Shown piece by piece: positions 36,333 through 44,532 of a DNA stretch of 64,000 nucleotides. Numbering within the stretch: position 1 is the stretch's first letter; each line of letters opens with the position of its first letter. Below the pieces are notes generated by a model, which made no database searches, was not told where the DNA came from, and saw only the letters and a list, made by a program, of their open reading frames with translations. A program made the position numbers and the translations under genes. This DNA comes from Vibrio europaeus (lineage in GTDB: Bacteria; Pseudomonadota; Gammaproteobacteria; Enterobacterales; Vibrionaceae), in assembly GCF_001695575.1 (NCBI RefSeq), contig NZ_LUAX01000001.1, positions 1,364,001 through 1,428,000 of the forward strand, read 5' to 3'.

Positions 36333-36803
36333 TCAAAAAAATCCAAATTTAACTTAGTCAGAATAAATTGGCGTAAATTTATACAGCCGCATAGCTAAAA
36401 TCAACCTTTTAGAGTGTATATTTGAACAAAGTGCACGCGTTTAAAAGAACTTAACTGCTATGCAGTGTATAAGTAATTGTCAATTCTTTGTGTATCTAAA
36501 TATATTACTACTCTAGGCACACCTAATTTCTAATGGTACTAGAGTAAAATAGTTTCAATTAACAAATAAGTCATTTCCAATAGAGAGTACATTAATAATA
36601 GCTCATATACCAAGATGAAAAATTCCCGTTAACTCATTGAAATCATTTACTGAGCAATGAGTCTCGGTGCACAACTGCTGAATATTTCATATTTAAAATA
36701 GTCTATTACGACCAAAATATAAAAAATTACAGCGGATAATGACAAACTTAATTCGCAATCTCGCTTATGTTCAATGAGAAAAAACAAAATAAGGACCCTA
36801 CAT
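36333..36803. other. 471-base divergent gap between exsB and exsC
   Basis: AT-rich, with the exsC ExsA-like box at 36721-36745. I found no clear box facing exsB. No further gene is visible. Confidence 0.55.
36721..36745 (+). promoter_or_regulatory. ExsA-like box for exsC-exsE
   Basis: AAAAA, ATT, core ACAGCG, GAT, then AATGACAA. It gives the positive loop known for exsC in Pseudomonas. A TTATGT at about 36764 could be the -10 element, which places the transcript start upstream of the ATG at 36804. Confidence 0.65.
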
Positions 36804-37250
36804 ATGTCAGCGCGCCAAAAAATAGATGAGGTGTTAACCCAATTCGCCCATCAGATAGGCTTGCCTGAACTACGCTTAACTGACGATGAACTCAGCCTCG
36901 CATTTGATGACACAATACGAGTTCACTTTCTATATCACCCTGAGCAGGAGACACTTCAACTGGAAGCTGAAGTGGTTAACCTAACCGTGTTAAGTAGCGA
37001 TCTTTGCCGTTCTTTGCTAGCTTTCAATCATCATTGGCCGGAGTACGGACTATTTTTTAGTCTCGACAACAATAGAAACGTTTTGTGTCTACATAAACTT
37101 CTAAGTAGTGAAAAGCTTGAGTACGCTTACTTCGAGCCCGCGCTTGCTGAACTTATTACACAGTGTGAGTCTTGGGAGTCACTATTGACAGCTTTTGAGA
37201 CTCCGGAACAAAGCCTTTGCTTGCCAAATACCGCAGACTTAAGGGTGTAA
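36804..37250 (+). CDS. exsC: ExsC, anti-anti-activator and chaperone of ExsE
   Basis: ExsC binds ExsE before secretion and ExsD once ExsE has left, thus freeing ExsA. The frame opens at 36774, but I chose the ATG at 36804 (MSARQKIDEVLTQFAHQIGL), with AAGGA eight bases upstream; the upstream ATG would fall almost on the transcript start. The 148-residue product matches Pseudomonas ExsC (145), including an N-terminal helix, QIGLPELRL, LLAFNHHWPEYGLFF, and the LRV end. exsE follows after 7 bases. Confidence 0.88.
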   Translation: MSARQKIDEVLTQFAHQIGLPELRLTDDELSLAFDDTIRVHFLYHPEQETLQLEAEVVNLTVLSSDLCRSLLAFNHHWPEYGLFFSLDNNRNVLCLHKLLSSEKLEYAYFEPALAELITQCESWESLLTAFETPEQSLCLPNTADLRV

Positions 37251-37257
37251 GAATACT

Positions 37258-37533
37258 ATGCCAAATGATATTCAACCCAACAGAAACAACGCTCATGCTT
37301 ATACCGTAAACTCGTCAACAGAGAGTAATAACGTATCAAAGAAAACCTTTTGTGGGCGCTCAGTCTCTTTACTTAGCTCTTCGGAGCGTCGGCAACACAA
37401 AGCTCAAGCAAAAATTACACTGAACAAGCAACTGAATCAGCTAAGTAATACTGCACTAAGTAATATAGTACTTAGTGATAATAAGCAGTTTGCGATCGAC
37501 TCGCTCTATAAACGAAAAGTAGAAATACTCTAA
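37258..37533 (+). CDS. exsE: ExsE, secreted T3SS regulator
   Basis: ExsE is the small secreted protein whose export reports an open secretion channel; inside the cell it holds ExsC. The 91-residue protein is near Pseudomonas ExsE (81). It has a polar Asn/Ser-rich N-terminus and an FCGRSVS motif that compares with FEGRSVT in Pseudomonas ExsE as I recall it. It lies 7 bases after exsC, the known operon order, and is the last gene of the island. Confidence 0.8.
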   Translation: MPNDIQPNRNNAHAYTVNSSTESNNVSKKTFCGRSVSLLSSSERRQHKAQAKITLNKQLNQLSNTALSNIVLSDNKQFAIDSLYKRKVEIL

Positions 37534-37574
37534 GAACTTTGGACAGATTTTCAAGTTGACATGAATAAATGATC

Positions 37575-37602
37575 TATGGTTTATGGTTTATGGTTTATGG
37601 TT
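37575..37602 (+). repeat. Four tandem TATGGTT heptamers
   Basis: Four exact copies of TATGGTT in a row, 28 bases, between exsE and the detached Hsp70 end. Copy number may vary among strains. No function is apparent. Confidence 0.85.
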
Positions 37603-37677
37603 TCTATCATAGCCGACGCATTCTCTATGGCAACGATTTCCGTTCTCTCGCTAGCTCATCGCTAGTGCCATGAACAC

Positions 37678-37738
37678 GCGAATCTAAGCTCATCTTGGTG
37701 ACGTTTTGCCTAGTGGTTTGACTTTAGTAAACCAGTAA
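37678..37738 (+). pseudogene. Detached, diverged 3' end of an Hsp70-family gene (right island border)
   Basis: Aligns with 855-916 at about 52 of 62 positions with one single-base gap. Identical runs include GCGAATCTAAGC at the left and AGTGGTTTGACT in the middle. In the Hsp70 frame it still spells [13 protein letters not shown] and a stop; no start or body of the gene is nearby. It is best read as the remnant left when the island entered at this gene. Confidence 0.8.
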
Positions 37739-37926
37739 AACACTTTTCAAGCAGACTTCCTACATTGGAGGGCTTTTTCGATATAAAACCATATTTAAAC
37801 GAGCCCTATACTCACCACCGATTTTCAGTCCAGAGCTTAACCCTATCTTCTGTCGGTATTTGTAGCACTCACTCTTCGCTATACTCGGCGCCAACTCAGA
37901 TTGAGAAAGTTAAAGTAAGGCAAGAT

Positions 37927-38904
37927 ATGACTGACTACGTAGTCTGCGCGCTCTATAAATTTGTGCAGCTTGAAAACTATACCGAACTTCAAAAACCTTT
38001 GATTGCTCTTATGGATAAGCACCGTATCCGCGGTACTTTATTGCTTGCGAGCGAGGGCATCAACGGGACAGTCGCATCGAGCAGAGAAGGTATCGATGAG
38101 CTTCTTGCATGGTTTAAACAAGACGAACGCTTAGCTGACATCGTCTATAAAGAGTCTTTCGATACTAAACAGCCATTTAATCGAAGTAAAATTAAGCTCA
38201 AGAAAGAGATCGTAACCTTAGGCGTAGAAGGTATCGACCCACGCCATGTTGTTGGTACTTACGTTAAGCCTCAAGATTGGAATGAACTTATTTCTGATCC
38301 TGAAGTGTTTGTCGTCGATACACGCAATGACTACGAAATTGAAATTGGCACTTTCCAAAACGCGGTCAACCCCCAGACCGAAACATTTCGTGAGTTTCCT
38401 GAGTACGTCGCGAAGAACATGGACCCAAGCAAGCATAAGAAGGTTGCGATGTTCTGTACTGGCGGCATTCGCTGTGAAAAATCGACCGCTTATATGAAGC
38501 AGCAAGGCTTTGACGATGTGTATCACCTTGAGGGCGGTATTCTCAAATATCTAGAAGAAGTGCCGGAAGAAGAAAGCTTATGGCAAGGCGACTGCTACGT
38601 GTTTGACAATCGTGTTGCGGTCAATCATCAGCTTGAAAAAAGCGGTTATGAAATGTGTAAAGCTTGCCGCTTACCCATCACAGAAGAAGACATCAATTCA
38701 GCGGAATATGAAGAAGGTGTTAGTTGTCCAAAGTGTGCAGACAAACATACGGATGAGCAAAAATCACGCTTCCGTGAACGCGAAAAGCAAGTTAAATTAG
38801 CCATAGAACGCGGTGATGTTCATGTAGGCGGCGATGCGAAACAGACTATTGCTCAACGTCGACAGGAGAAATTTGATCGCAAAGCAGCGCAAAGAAAAGG
38901 TTAA
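37927..38904 (+). CDS. trhO: tRNA uridine(34) hydroxylase TrhO (YceA/UPF0176, rhodanese family)
   Basis: TrhO hydroxylates uridine 34 of certain tRNAs with oxygen, toward 5-methoxy- and carboxymethoxyuridine. The start at 37927 ([17 protein letters not shown]) has TAAGG upstream and matches the family; 325 residues is the usual size. A rhodanese domain lies at about 115-225, with the active Cys in [14 protein letters not shown] Cys-rich zinc-type segment follows (CKAC, CPKC, about 258-280), then a basic tail. It is the first gene right of the island. Confidence 0.93.
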   Translation: MTDYVVCALYKFVQLENYTELQKPLIALMDKHRIRGTLLLASEGINGTVASSREGIDELLAWFKQDERLADIVYKESFDTKQPFNRSKIKLKKEIVTLGVEGIDPRHVVGTYVKPQDWNELISDPEVFVVDTRNDYEIEIGTFQNAVNPQTETFREFPEYVAKNMDPSKHKKVAMFCTGGIRCEKSTAYMKQQGFDDVYHLEGGILKYLEEVPEEESLWQGDCYVFDNRVAVNHQLEKSGYEMCKACRLPITEEDINSAEYEEGVSCPKCADKHTDEQKSRFREREKQVKLAIERGDVHVGGDAKQTIAQRRQEKFDRKAAQRKG

Positions 38905-38925
38905 ACTTCCGTTTCTTTGAGATTG

Positions 38926-38948
38926 AAGGGAGCTTTTGCTCCCTTTTT
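38926..38948 (+). terminator. Terminator after trhO
   Basis: GGGAGC, TTTT, GCTCCC, then five T, 24 bases after the stop. Confidence 0.85.
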
Positions 38949-39008
38949 GATATCGATTTTGCTTCAAGGAGGAAGCTTATCCTAGCGAGCATAAATGCAA
39001 TCACTTGG

Positions 39009-39854
39009 ATGTTTGGCACTATCGTTTCGTTTTGCTTGATGGCCATCGGCGCAAGAGAGCTTAGTCAGCAGCTAGACACCTTCCAGATACTCTTTTTTCG
39101 CACCATCATTGCACTGACAATCATCAGTGTTGTGATTTTAGCAACTAAGAAGCGTAGCCTATTACGCACCAAACGTCTCAAACTGCATTTCGGCCGAAAT
39201 CTGTTTCACTTTGCCGGGCAATACGGCTGGTTTCTTGGGATTGGTTTGTTGCCACTTGCCGAAGTGTTCGCTTTAGAGTTTACCGTTCCTTTGTGGACTC
39301 TGTTGATCGCTTGTCTCTTTTTAGGTGAGCGTCTTACCCGCAACAAACTTTGTGCTGCGTTACTGGGCTTTTGTGGCGTGTTAGTTATCGTCAGACCTGG
39401 CTTTGATATTGTTTCGCCCGCCGCTTTCATTGTACTTGCAGCGGCATTTTGCTACGCCGTCGCCCACGCCTCAACCAAGTCTTTAGCACGTAGCGAACAC
39501 CCGCTTACCATTCTGTTCTTTATGTGTGCGATCCAACTGCCTATTGGTTTTTCCTTCAGTATTGTTAATTGGCACCCCCCTCAGGGCATTGAATGGCTGT
39601 GGCTGTTGGTGATTGGATTTACCTCCTTGTCTGCTCATTATTGCATGACCAAAGCAATGCAATGTGCTGAAGTCTCATTTGTTGTCACTATGGACTTTTT
39701 GCGCTTGCCAATGATCGCCTTAGTCGGCGTTTTACTTTACTCTGAACCTTTTGAGATTAGTCTGGTTCTTGGGGCAGCTTTGATGTTGTTGGGTAATTTG
39801 ATCGGTATTTCATCTCCCAAACCGTTGCTAAAGAGCCGCAATCAGGCCCAATAA
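39009..39854 (+). CDS. EamA-family (DMT) transporter
   Basis: The 281-residue protein has about ten membrane segments in two EamA halves, typical of drug/metabolite transporters that move amino acids, nucleotides or the like out of the cell; substrate unknown. The first ATG is 39009 but has no ribosome site. A strong AAGGAGG at 38966-38972 lies before in-frame codons (AAG CTT ATC CTA GCG) with no usual start codon, so the true N-terminus may be up to ten residues longer through a rare start. Confidence 0.82.
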   Translation: MFGTIVSFCLMAIGARELSQQLDTFQILFFRTIIALTIISVVILATKKRSLLRTKRLKLHFGRNLFHFAGQYGWFLGIGLLPLAEVFALEFTVPLWTLLIACLFLGERLTRNKLCAALLGFCGVLVIVRPGFDIVSPAAFIVLAAAFCYAVAHASTKSLARSEHPLTILFFMCAIQLPIGFSFSIVNWHPPQGIEWLWLLVIGFTSLSAHYCMTKAMQCAEVSFVVTMDFLRLPMIALVGVLLYSEPFEISLVLGAALMLLGNLIGISSPKPLLKSRNQAQ

Positions 39855-39918
39855 AAACAAAAATAGTAGAACCAAGGATTAGGTTTACTGCACTGGATTA
39901 GAGCAAGGAAAGAGACAA

Positions 39919-40467
39919 ATGGATTTATCTTCAAATTTTAGAATGCTGGCGCTCTACAACCAGCGTATGAACCAACAGTTGCTTAGCGTTTGTGAGCAGC
40001 TTAGCCCACAGCAACTTAACCAAGAGACTCACTCCTTTTTTCCATCCGTGATGGCACATTGGAACCATATTTTATTTGGTGACTTAATCATGCTGCAACG
40101 TTTAGTCACCAATCAAATCCATCGATTGACTCCACAGCAAGTTAACACGCTGCCCATCGCGAAAGCCGTAGACGACACCTTTGTAACAAACATCGAAGAA
40201 TTGAAAGCGCTTCGCTCTCTCGTTGACCAGATTTACATCGACATGACGAAGGTTTTTACTGCCAAGACTTGCGAGCAAACGGTGGTTTATACCACCACCG
40301 AAGGGGGAGAAATGCGGCGCAATGTCGGTGAATTTTGCCAGCATATCTTCAACCACCAAACGCACCATCGCGGTCAACTTACCGCAATACTGGCACAACT
40401 TGGCTGTGACTTCGGCTGTACCGACTTACCTGTCATAGTGCCAGAAGGTTCCAGCGCATTAGCCTAA
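39919..40467 (+). CDS. DinB-like metal-binding protein
   Basis: The 182-residue protein has the four-helix DinB/YfiT pattern, with likely metal-binding His in MAHWNHILFGD (about 43-53) and NHQTHHRGQ (about 144-152). Members include thiol-dependent transferases; many have no known reaction. AAGGAAAG lies before the ATG. It stands alone between an EamA transporter and an exporter of the LysE family. Confidence 0.8.
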   Translation: MDLSSNFRMLALYNQRMNQQLLSVCEQLSPQQLNQETHSFFPSVMAHWNHILFGDLIMLQRLVTNQIHRLTPQQVNTLPIAKAVDDTFVTNIEELKALRSLVDQIYIDMTKVFTAKTCEQTVVYTTTEGGEMRRNVGEFCQHIFNHQTHHRGQLTAILAQLGCDFGCTDLPVIVPEGSSALA

Positions 40468-40514
40468 CCCACAATGCCATAATTTTTCCTCGCTAAAGGA
40501 CGAACAGAACGAAA

Positions 40515-41111
40515 ATGTCTACTTATCTAGCAGGCTTCTCTTTAGGTTTATCACTTATCTTAGCCATTGGCTCGCAAAACGCTTTTGTGTTGAAACAAGG
40601 GCTTAGAAATCAGCACGTGTTTGTCATATGCGCAGTATGCGCGATTTCAGATGCTATCTTAATCAGTTTCGGTGTTGCGGGATTTGGCGCGATTGTTAAA
40701 CAGTACCCTCAGATAGAGACTATCACCCGTTTGGGAGGGGCGATTTTTCTTGCCGTTTACGCTTTTCTTAGCTTTAAATCGGCATTTACGTCTCACCATG
40801 GGATGAGCGCAAGTAACGGTAGCGACACCTCGCTGCTCAAAGCTGTTTCTGTCTGTTTGGCCTTAACTTGGCTAAACCCACATGTGTACCTAGATACTGT
40901 TGTCCTACTCGGATCGATATCAACTCAATATCAACCCAATCAGAGTCTATTTGCTTATGGCGCAATCTCGGCATCGTTTGTCTTTTTCTTTTCCTTGGGC
41001 TTTGGCGCTCGATTTTTAGCCCCACTATTTAAAAAACCAAAAGCTTGGAAAGTGCTTGAGTTCTTAGTTGGGATCATCATGTCAACGATAGCTCTGTCTT
41101 TGATTTTATAG
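40515..41111 (+). CDS. LysE/ArgO-family amino-acid exporter
   Basis: The 198-residue membrane protein starts with the family signature GFSLGLSLILAIGSQNAFVLKQGL and has six membrane segments, with the WLNPHVYLDTVVLLG motif at about 116-130. This pattern is that of ArgO, which exports arginine and lysine; substrate inferred. A DUF2834 gene follows after 11 bases and is probably in the same operon. Confidence 0.88.
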   Translation: MSTYLAGFSLGLSLILAIGSQNAFVLKQGLRNQHVFVICAVCAISDAILISFGVAGFGAIVKQYPQIETITRLGGAIFLAVYAFLSFKSAFTSHHGMSASNGSDTSLLKAVSVCLALTWLNPHVYLDTVVLLGSISTQYQPNQSLFAYGAISASFVFFFSLGFGARFLAPLFKKPKAWKVLEFLVGIIMSTIALSLIL

Positions 41112-41122
41112 AAAGGTTCACA

Positions 41123-41422
41123 ATGTCTCGATTTTATCTTGTACTCACTGTATTGGGGATTGTCGCTCCATACGCGGCGTTTCTGCCTTGGCTTTTCACT
41201 AATGGCTTAAACCTGCCACTTTTGTTTGAGCAGGCAATAGCCAATCCCATTAGCGTAATGGCATGGCTTGACGTGGTTGTTGCTGCGGTGGCCTTAATCG
41301 GCTTTATTCTTGTCGATGGGAAGCAGAACCATGTTAAAGGACGCTTTGTCGCGATTGTCGGGACATTGACTGCCGGTGTTTCGTTTGGCTTACCGCTCTA
41401 TCTCTATTTAAAGCACAAATAA
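41123..41422 (+). CDS. DUF2834 membrane protein
   Basis: The 99-residue protein has three membrane segments (about 5-25, 45-65, 73-95) and the FLPWLF...PLLFEQAIANPISVMAWLDVVVA form of DUF2834 proteins. No function is known. AAAGG precedes the ATG by eight bases. Confidence 0.8.
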   Translation: MSRFYLVLTVLGIVAPYAAFLPWLFTNGLNLPLLFEQAIANPISVMAWLDVVVAAVALIGFILVDGKQNHVKGRFVAIVGTLTAGVSFGLPLYLYLKHK

Positions 41423-41500
41423 AGGTTAGCCATAGGAATCTCGCAGTGATAACAAAACATTTATCTCAATGATAAATTCCGTTAAGCTGTCGTTACTTCA

Positions 41501-41872
41501 ATGCTATGGATTGCTCAGTTGTTATTTAGTCGTTCGATACTTTCTGTGTTTACCGTAACCTGCCTGCTGCTTATTAGCTGTGCAGCGTTGAGCGTGCAAG
41601 CCAGTGAACAAATTTTCGAGCCGATCTCACCGCAGCGACTAAGTAGCGAGAACCAGTACCAACTTAGCCCAATTGAATGTCCGAAATTGCAAGACTACAG
41701 CGAAGCATCTGCCCATCACTGTTGTGGCTCAAGTTGTCTACTGAAATTGACCAACAGCCAGTCTATCTCCACAGAACAAATCTCCCTACTGATCCTCGCG
41801 CCATTAGGTTTAGAAGCGATTGGTAAAGCCATCACCCGCTCTCGTACTCTGTTTCGTCCTCCTATTGCTTAA
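41501..41872 (+). CDS. Small exported Cys-containing protein, unknown
   Basis: I do not recognise this 123-residue protein. A signal peptide or membrane anchor is clear (about 10-36, cut possibly after VQASE). The mature part has an IECPKLQDY stretch and an HHCCGSSC cluster (about 72-79) that could bind metal or be oxidised; dsbA lies 89 bases downstream on the same strand. The C-terminus is helical and basic. The ATG has no clear ribosome site. Confidence 0.55.
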   Translation: MLWIAQLLFSRSILSVFTVTCLLLISCAALSVQASEQIFEPISPQRLSSENQYQLSPIECPKLQDYSEASAHHCCGSSCLLKLTNSQSISTEQISLLILAPLGLEAIGKAITRSRTLFRPPIA

Positions 41873-41961
41873 TTCCTAACTCTAATTACACCTCTCATTG
41901 TGTTGCTCACATTGGGAATGTTAACGCTATTTGATAATCGGAATTTATATAGGAATAAGCG

Positions 41962-42561
41962 ATGAAAAAGCTATTTACTCTTTTCTCTTCTCTAATTTTT
42001 GCCTTCTCAGTTCAGGCAGCTCAATTTGAAGAAGGGACACATTACAAAGTATTGGACACAGATAAATCTACAACACCAAAAGTGACTGAGTTTTTCTCAT
42101 TTTACTGCCCTCACTGCTACAAGTTTGAACCTGTGGTTGAGAACCTAAAAGCCTCTTTGCCTGACAATGCCAAACTGGAAAAAGTTCACGTTGCCTTTAT
42201 GGGCGCAAACATGGCGGTGCCGATGGCGAAGTCTTACGCCACCATGGTTGCTTTAGATGCAGAAGAAACTATGGTTCCAGCTATGTTCAAACAGATCCAC
42301 GAATTACGAAATGCACCTAAAGATGAGCAAGCGTTACGCCAAATCTTTATTGATAATGGCATTGATGCTGAGAAGTTTGACGCGACTTATAACAGCTTTG
42401 TGGTCAACTCTATGCAACGCGGATTCGACAAGCAATTCGCAAACAGCACGCTTACTGGTGTTCCGGGGGTTGTCGTAAACAACAAGTACATCGTCAAAGC
42501 GGATCAGATTCGCTCTTATGAAGAGTACAATCAGTTGGTGAACTACCTTCTGACTCTTTAA
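41962..42561 (+). CDS. dsbA: Periplasmic thiol:disulfide oxidase DsbA
   Basis: DsbA puts disulfide bonds into exported proteins; T3SS secretins and many toxins depend on it. The 199-residue protein has a signal peptide (to about residue 19), the thioredoxin-fold active site C49-P-H-C52 in [14 protein letters not shown], and the cis-proline loop TGVPGVVV at about 167-174. It is followed by a strong terminator. Confidence 0.96.
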   Translation: MKKLFTLFSSLIFAFSVQAAQFEEGTHYKVLDTDKSTTPKVTEFFSFYCPHCYKFEPVVENLKASLPDNAKLEKVHVAFMGANMAVPMAKSYATMVALDAEETMVPAMFKQIHELRNAPKDEQALRQIFIDNGIDAEKFDATYNSFVVNSMQRGFDKQFANSTLTGVPGVVVNNKYIVKADQIRSYEEYNQLVNYLLTL

Positions 42562-42581
42562 GCGTTATCTCTAGATAAATC

Positions 42582-42609
42582 AAAGCCAGAGCACCATGCT
42601 CTGGCTTTT
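42582..42609. terminator. Terminator after dsbA
   Basis: GCCAGAGC, ACCAT, GCTCTGGC with flanking AAA and TTTT, usable from both sides. A near copy with another loop lies at 43500-43530. Confidence 0.85.
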
Positions 42610-42631
42610 GGTTTTCCCCCAACAACACTTA

Positions 42632-43333
42632 TCACCTCTTAGTTTGACTAGCTTGTATGGCTTTATTGAGCTTTTCCATGAACTGTGGATGACGGTTAAG
42701 AAATGATTTGGAGATGTAAACACCAAATTCTTTCTCTTGCTGTAAGATAACTTTGTATCTGGGATTGTTTTTGAACCTGTGATTGTAGACTTCTTCTGCC
42801 ACCAATACGGCGTCCACTTCTTGCTTATCTAACATACTAATTAACGATGTAATACTCTCGGCCGGATGTGCTAAGTTGAAACCTGTTTTCGTCAGCCAAC
42901 GATTTGTATTGGTGTTGAGTAAGCTAGCGACTGTATATCCTGACTTGGGGACAGAGGAAAACTCTTCACGATGACTGGTCAATACAATCCAGACCCAACG
43001 ATTGGTCATCACTGACTCAGAGAAAACCGCATATTTGTCGCGTTCGTCGTTCTGAGAAGCCATAAAGAAACCATCTGAGCGTCCAGTTTTTAGCTCAGCC
43101 AATGCTCGCCCGTGATTAGAATTAATTTCAATGGTGTAATCTACGCCGACTGAGTCCATTATCGACTTCATTTTAACTAACCCAATCCCAGTATGACTGC
43201 CTGTGCTGTCAACAGTGGTATAGGGTGGAAAATCTGGACAAAAAAAGTGCATTTTATACTGTGCGTGTACGTAACTACTGCCAAAGCACAGCCAAGCGAA
43301 TATCCAAGCGTATAAAGTCCTACTAATCATCAA
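42632..43333 (-). CDS. Periplasmic solute-binding protein (SBP_bac_3 family)
   Basis: The 233-residue protein has a signal peptide (about 1-24) and the binding fold of amino-acid-type receptors (FFCPDFPPYTTVDSTGSHTGIGLVKMKSIM; GRSDGFFMASQNDERDKYAVFSESVM). No permease or ATPase gene is adjacent, so it may act alone or serve a transporter elsewhere. Ligand unknown. Confidence 0.8.
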   Translation of the reverse strand: MMISRTLYAWIFAWLCFGSSYVHAQYKMHFFCPDFPPYTTVDSTGSHTGIGLVKMKSIMDSVGVDYTIEINSNHGRALAELKTGRSDGFFMASQNDERDKYAVFSESVMTNRWVWIVLTSHREEFSSVPKSGYTVASLLNTNTNRWLTKTGFNLAHPAESITSLISMLDKQEVDAVLVAEEVYNHRFKNNPRYKVILQQEKEFGVYISKSFLNRHPQFMEKLNKAIQASQTKR

Positions 43334-43499
43334 ACTAAGCTATTAAGAATCCATATCTTTAATATAGGCTCATCCTAAAGCGTTCTCCAATCGAGCTGTA
43401 TGACCTCACTAACAACTTTTGCCATTACGGTTATTCGATACCGTTTCTGATTCGCTACCAATGAGTAAGCACTTTTACCCAAATCGTGATTTAGAGACA

Positions 43500-43530
43500 C
43501 TAAAGCCAGAGCAAGTTGCTCTGGCTTTAG
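43500..43530. terminator. Hairpin with long stem, terminator-like
   Basis: CTAAAGCCAGAGC and GCTCTGGCTTTAG pair over 13 bp around AAGTT. It has the same core as the hairpin after dsbA. It lies 25 bases beyond the stop of the leftward oxidoreductase gene at 43555. Confidence 0.7.
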
Positions 43531-43554
43531 CGGTTAGCATACAGGTGCCGATCA

Positions 43555-44532
43555 TTAATCAGACGCTGCTCGCTCCCAATCGGTCAGCAGTTTCATTATC
43601 TGCGTCGAGTCATCTGGCGTAGCACTCGGTCTATCGAGTGACTTGCGGCCCAACTCCACCGCCCGTCTAATGTTTCTTACCTGATAATAGAACCCATCCC
43701 CTTTAGCTTGTACCTTAACTGATTGCTGCGAGGTTTCATAAACTTCGACACTGTATTGGTTTTCTTCTGTGGGTAGCCAAGGGTTGGTCGTAAGATTGAT
43801 TGCGCCTTTTGAACCAAGAATGGTGAAACCATGCTTTAAGCCGTGATCTTCTGCTGTGTGCATTTGAGCTGTCACATTTTGGCCAAATTTAAAGATGGCG
43901 CTAGATTCACAAAGGTTACCATCTTGCCCTTTGCGCCCAATGGCTTGAACCTCAGCATTGTTGAAGATACCGTCGCCAAATTGATTTTGCAGGATAAGGT
44001 GCATCAATGACACAGGATAACAACCTAAGTTATACAGTGCGCCCTTACTTTCAGGGTTAACAAATTGACTAATAGCAGCAACGTAAGAGCCTTGGATGCT
44101 GCGCACTTCCCCAATTGTACCCTGTTTTAGCGTCTCTATAATGGATTGAATCAACGGGTGATTCAGATACATTAACCCTTCTGCAAAAAACACATCGCGC
44201 TCACGAACCGCATCTAATGCGGCATGAGTTTTTTCCATATCGATAGATAGGGATTTCTCGCACAGTATCGCTTTGCCTTTCTGCGCTGCTTTGATGACAT
44301 AGTCATGGTGAAGATGGTTAGGCAATGCAATGTAAACCACCTCAACGTCACTATCATCGATCAACTCATCCATTGAAAGGTACGTCTTGGCAACAGAGTG
44401 CTTGCTGGCAAATTCTTCAAGCGTCTGTGGGTTTCGGCCTGCAACCGCATAAAGATCGCTTTCACTGTCTCCTGCAATCGCAGCTGCCATCACATCAGAG
44501 ATAAAGCTCGTTCCTAGAATGCCCCACTTCAT
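43555..44532 (-). CDS. Gfo/Idh/MocA-family oxidoreductase
   Basis: The 325-residue protein has an N-terminal NAD(P)-binding fold (GILGTSFISDVMAAAI) and the CEKSLSIDMEKT motif with the family's conserved Lys (EKS for the usual EKP), near residue 93-95. The C-terminal half is the substrate domain (GALYNLGCYPVSLMHLILQ). Substrates in this family are sugars and derivatives; not predictable here. Its ATG overlaps the stop of the upstream monooxygenase gene (TAATG). Confidence 0.87.
   Translation of the reverse strand: MKWGILGTSFISDVMAAAIAGDSESDLYAVAGRNPQTLEEFASKHSVAKTYLSMDELIDDSDVEVVYIALPNHLHHDYVIKAAQKGKAILCEKSLSIDMEKTHAALDAVRERDVFFAEGLMYLNHPLIQSIIETLKQGTIGEVRSIQGSYVAAISQFVNPESKGALYNLGCYPVSLMHLILQNQFGDGIFNNAEVQAIGRKGQDGNLCESSAIFKFGQNVTAQMHTAEDHGLKHGFTILGSKGAINLTTNPWLPTEENQYSVEVYETSQQSVKVQAKGDGFYYQVRNIRRAVELGRKSLDRPSATPDDSTQIMKLLTDWERAASD

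Larger units (their letters stand above)
37534..37926. other. 393-base island border region
   Basis: From left to right: the exsE 3' end, four tandem TATGGTT units, the detached Hsp70 3' end at 37678-37738, a weak hairpin with GGAGGGC and five T near 37769-37778, and the leader of trhO. The open frame that runs from 37765 into trhO is not taken as coding before 37927, because trhO has its own ribosome site and conserved start. Confidence 0.65.

Noticed and set aside
36333..36450. ExsA-like box facing exsB
   Set aside because: Several GnC cores occur but none has an A-tract and TG end at the right distances.
1006..37533. SPI-2 or Inv/Mxi-type T3SS
   Set aside because: yscX, yscY, sycN, tyeA, lcrG, lcrR, exsD and exsE homologues in this order are marks of the Ysc family only.
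37575..37602. CRISPR-like or phage attachment array
   Set aside because: The units are seven bases, without spacers, and there are no cas genes nearby.
1..37740. Integrase, transposase or insertion sequence driving the island
   Set aside because: No reading frame in the window resembles one, and no terminal inverted repeats were seen at the island edges.
37765..37926. Longer N-terminus of TrhO from the frame opening at 37765
   Set aside because: The family starts at MTDYVV, and TAAGG lies just before the ATG at 37927; the extra 54 residues look unrelated and include border sequence.
43419..43622. 67-residue open frame between the solute-binding protein and the oxidoreductase
   Set aside because: It runs through the hairpin at 43500-43530 and into the end of the opposite gene, with no ribosome site.
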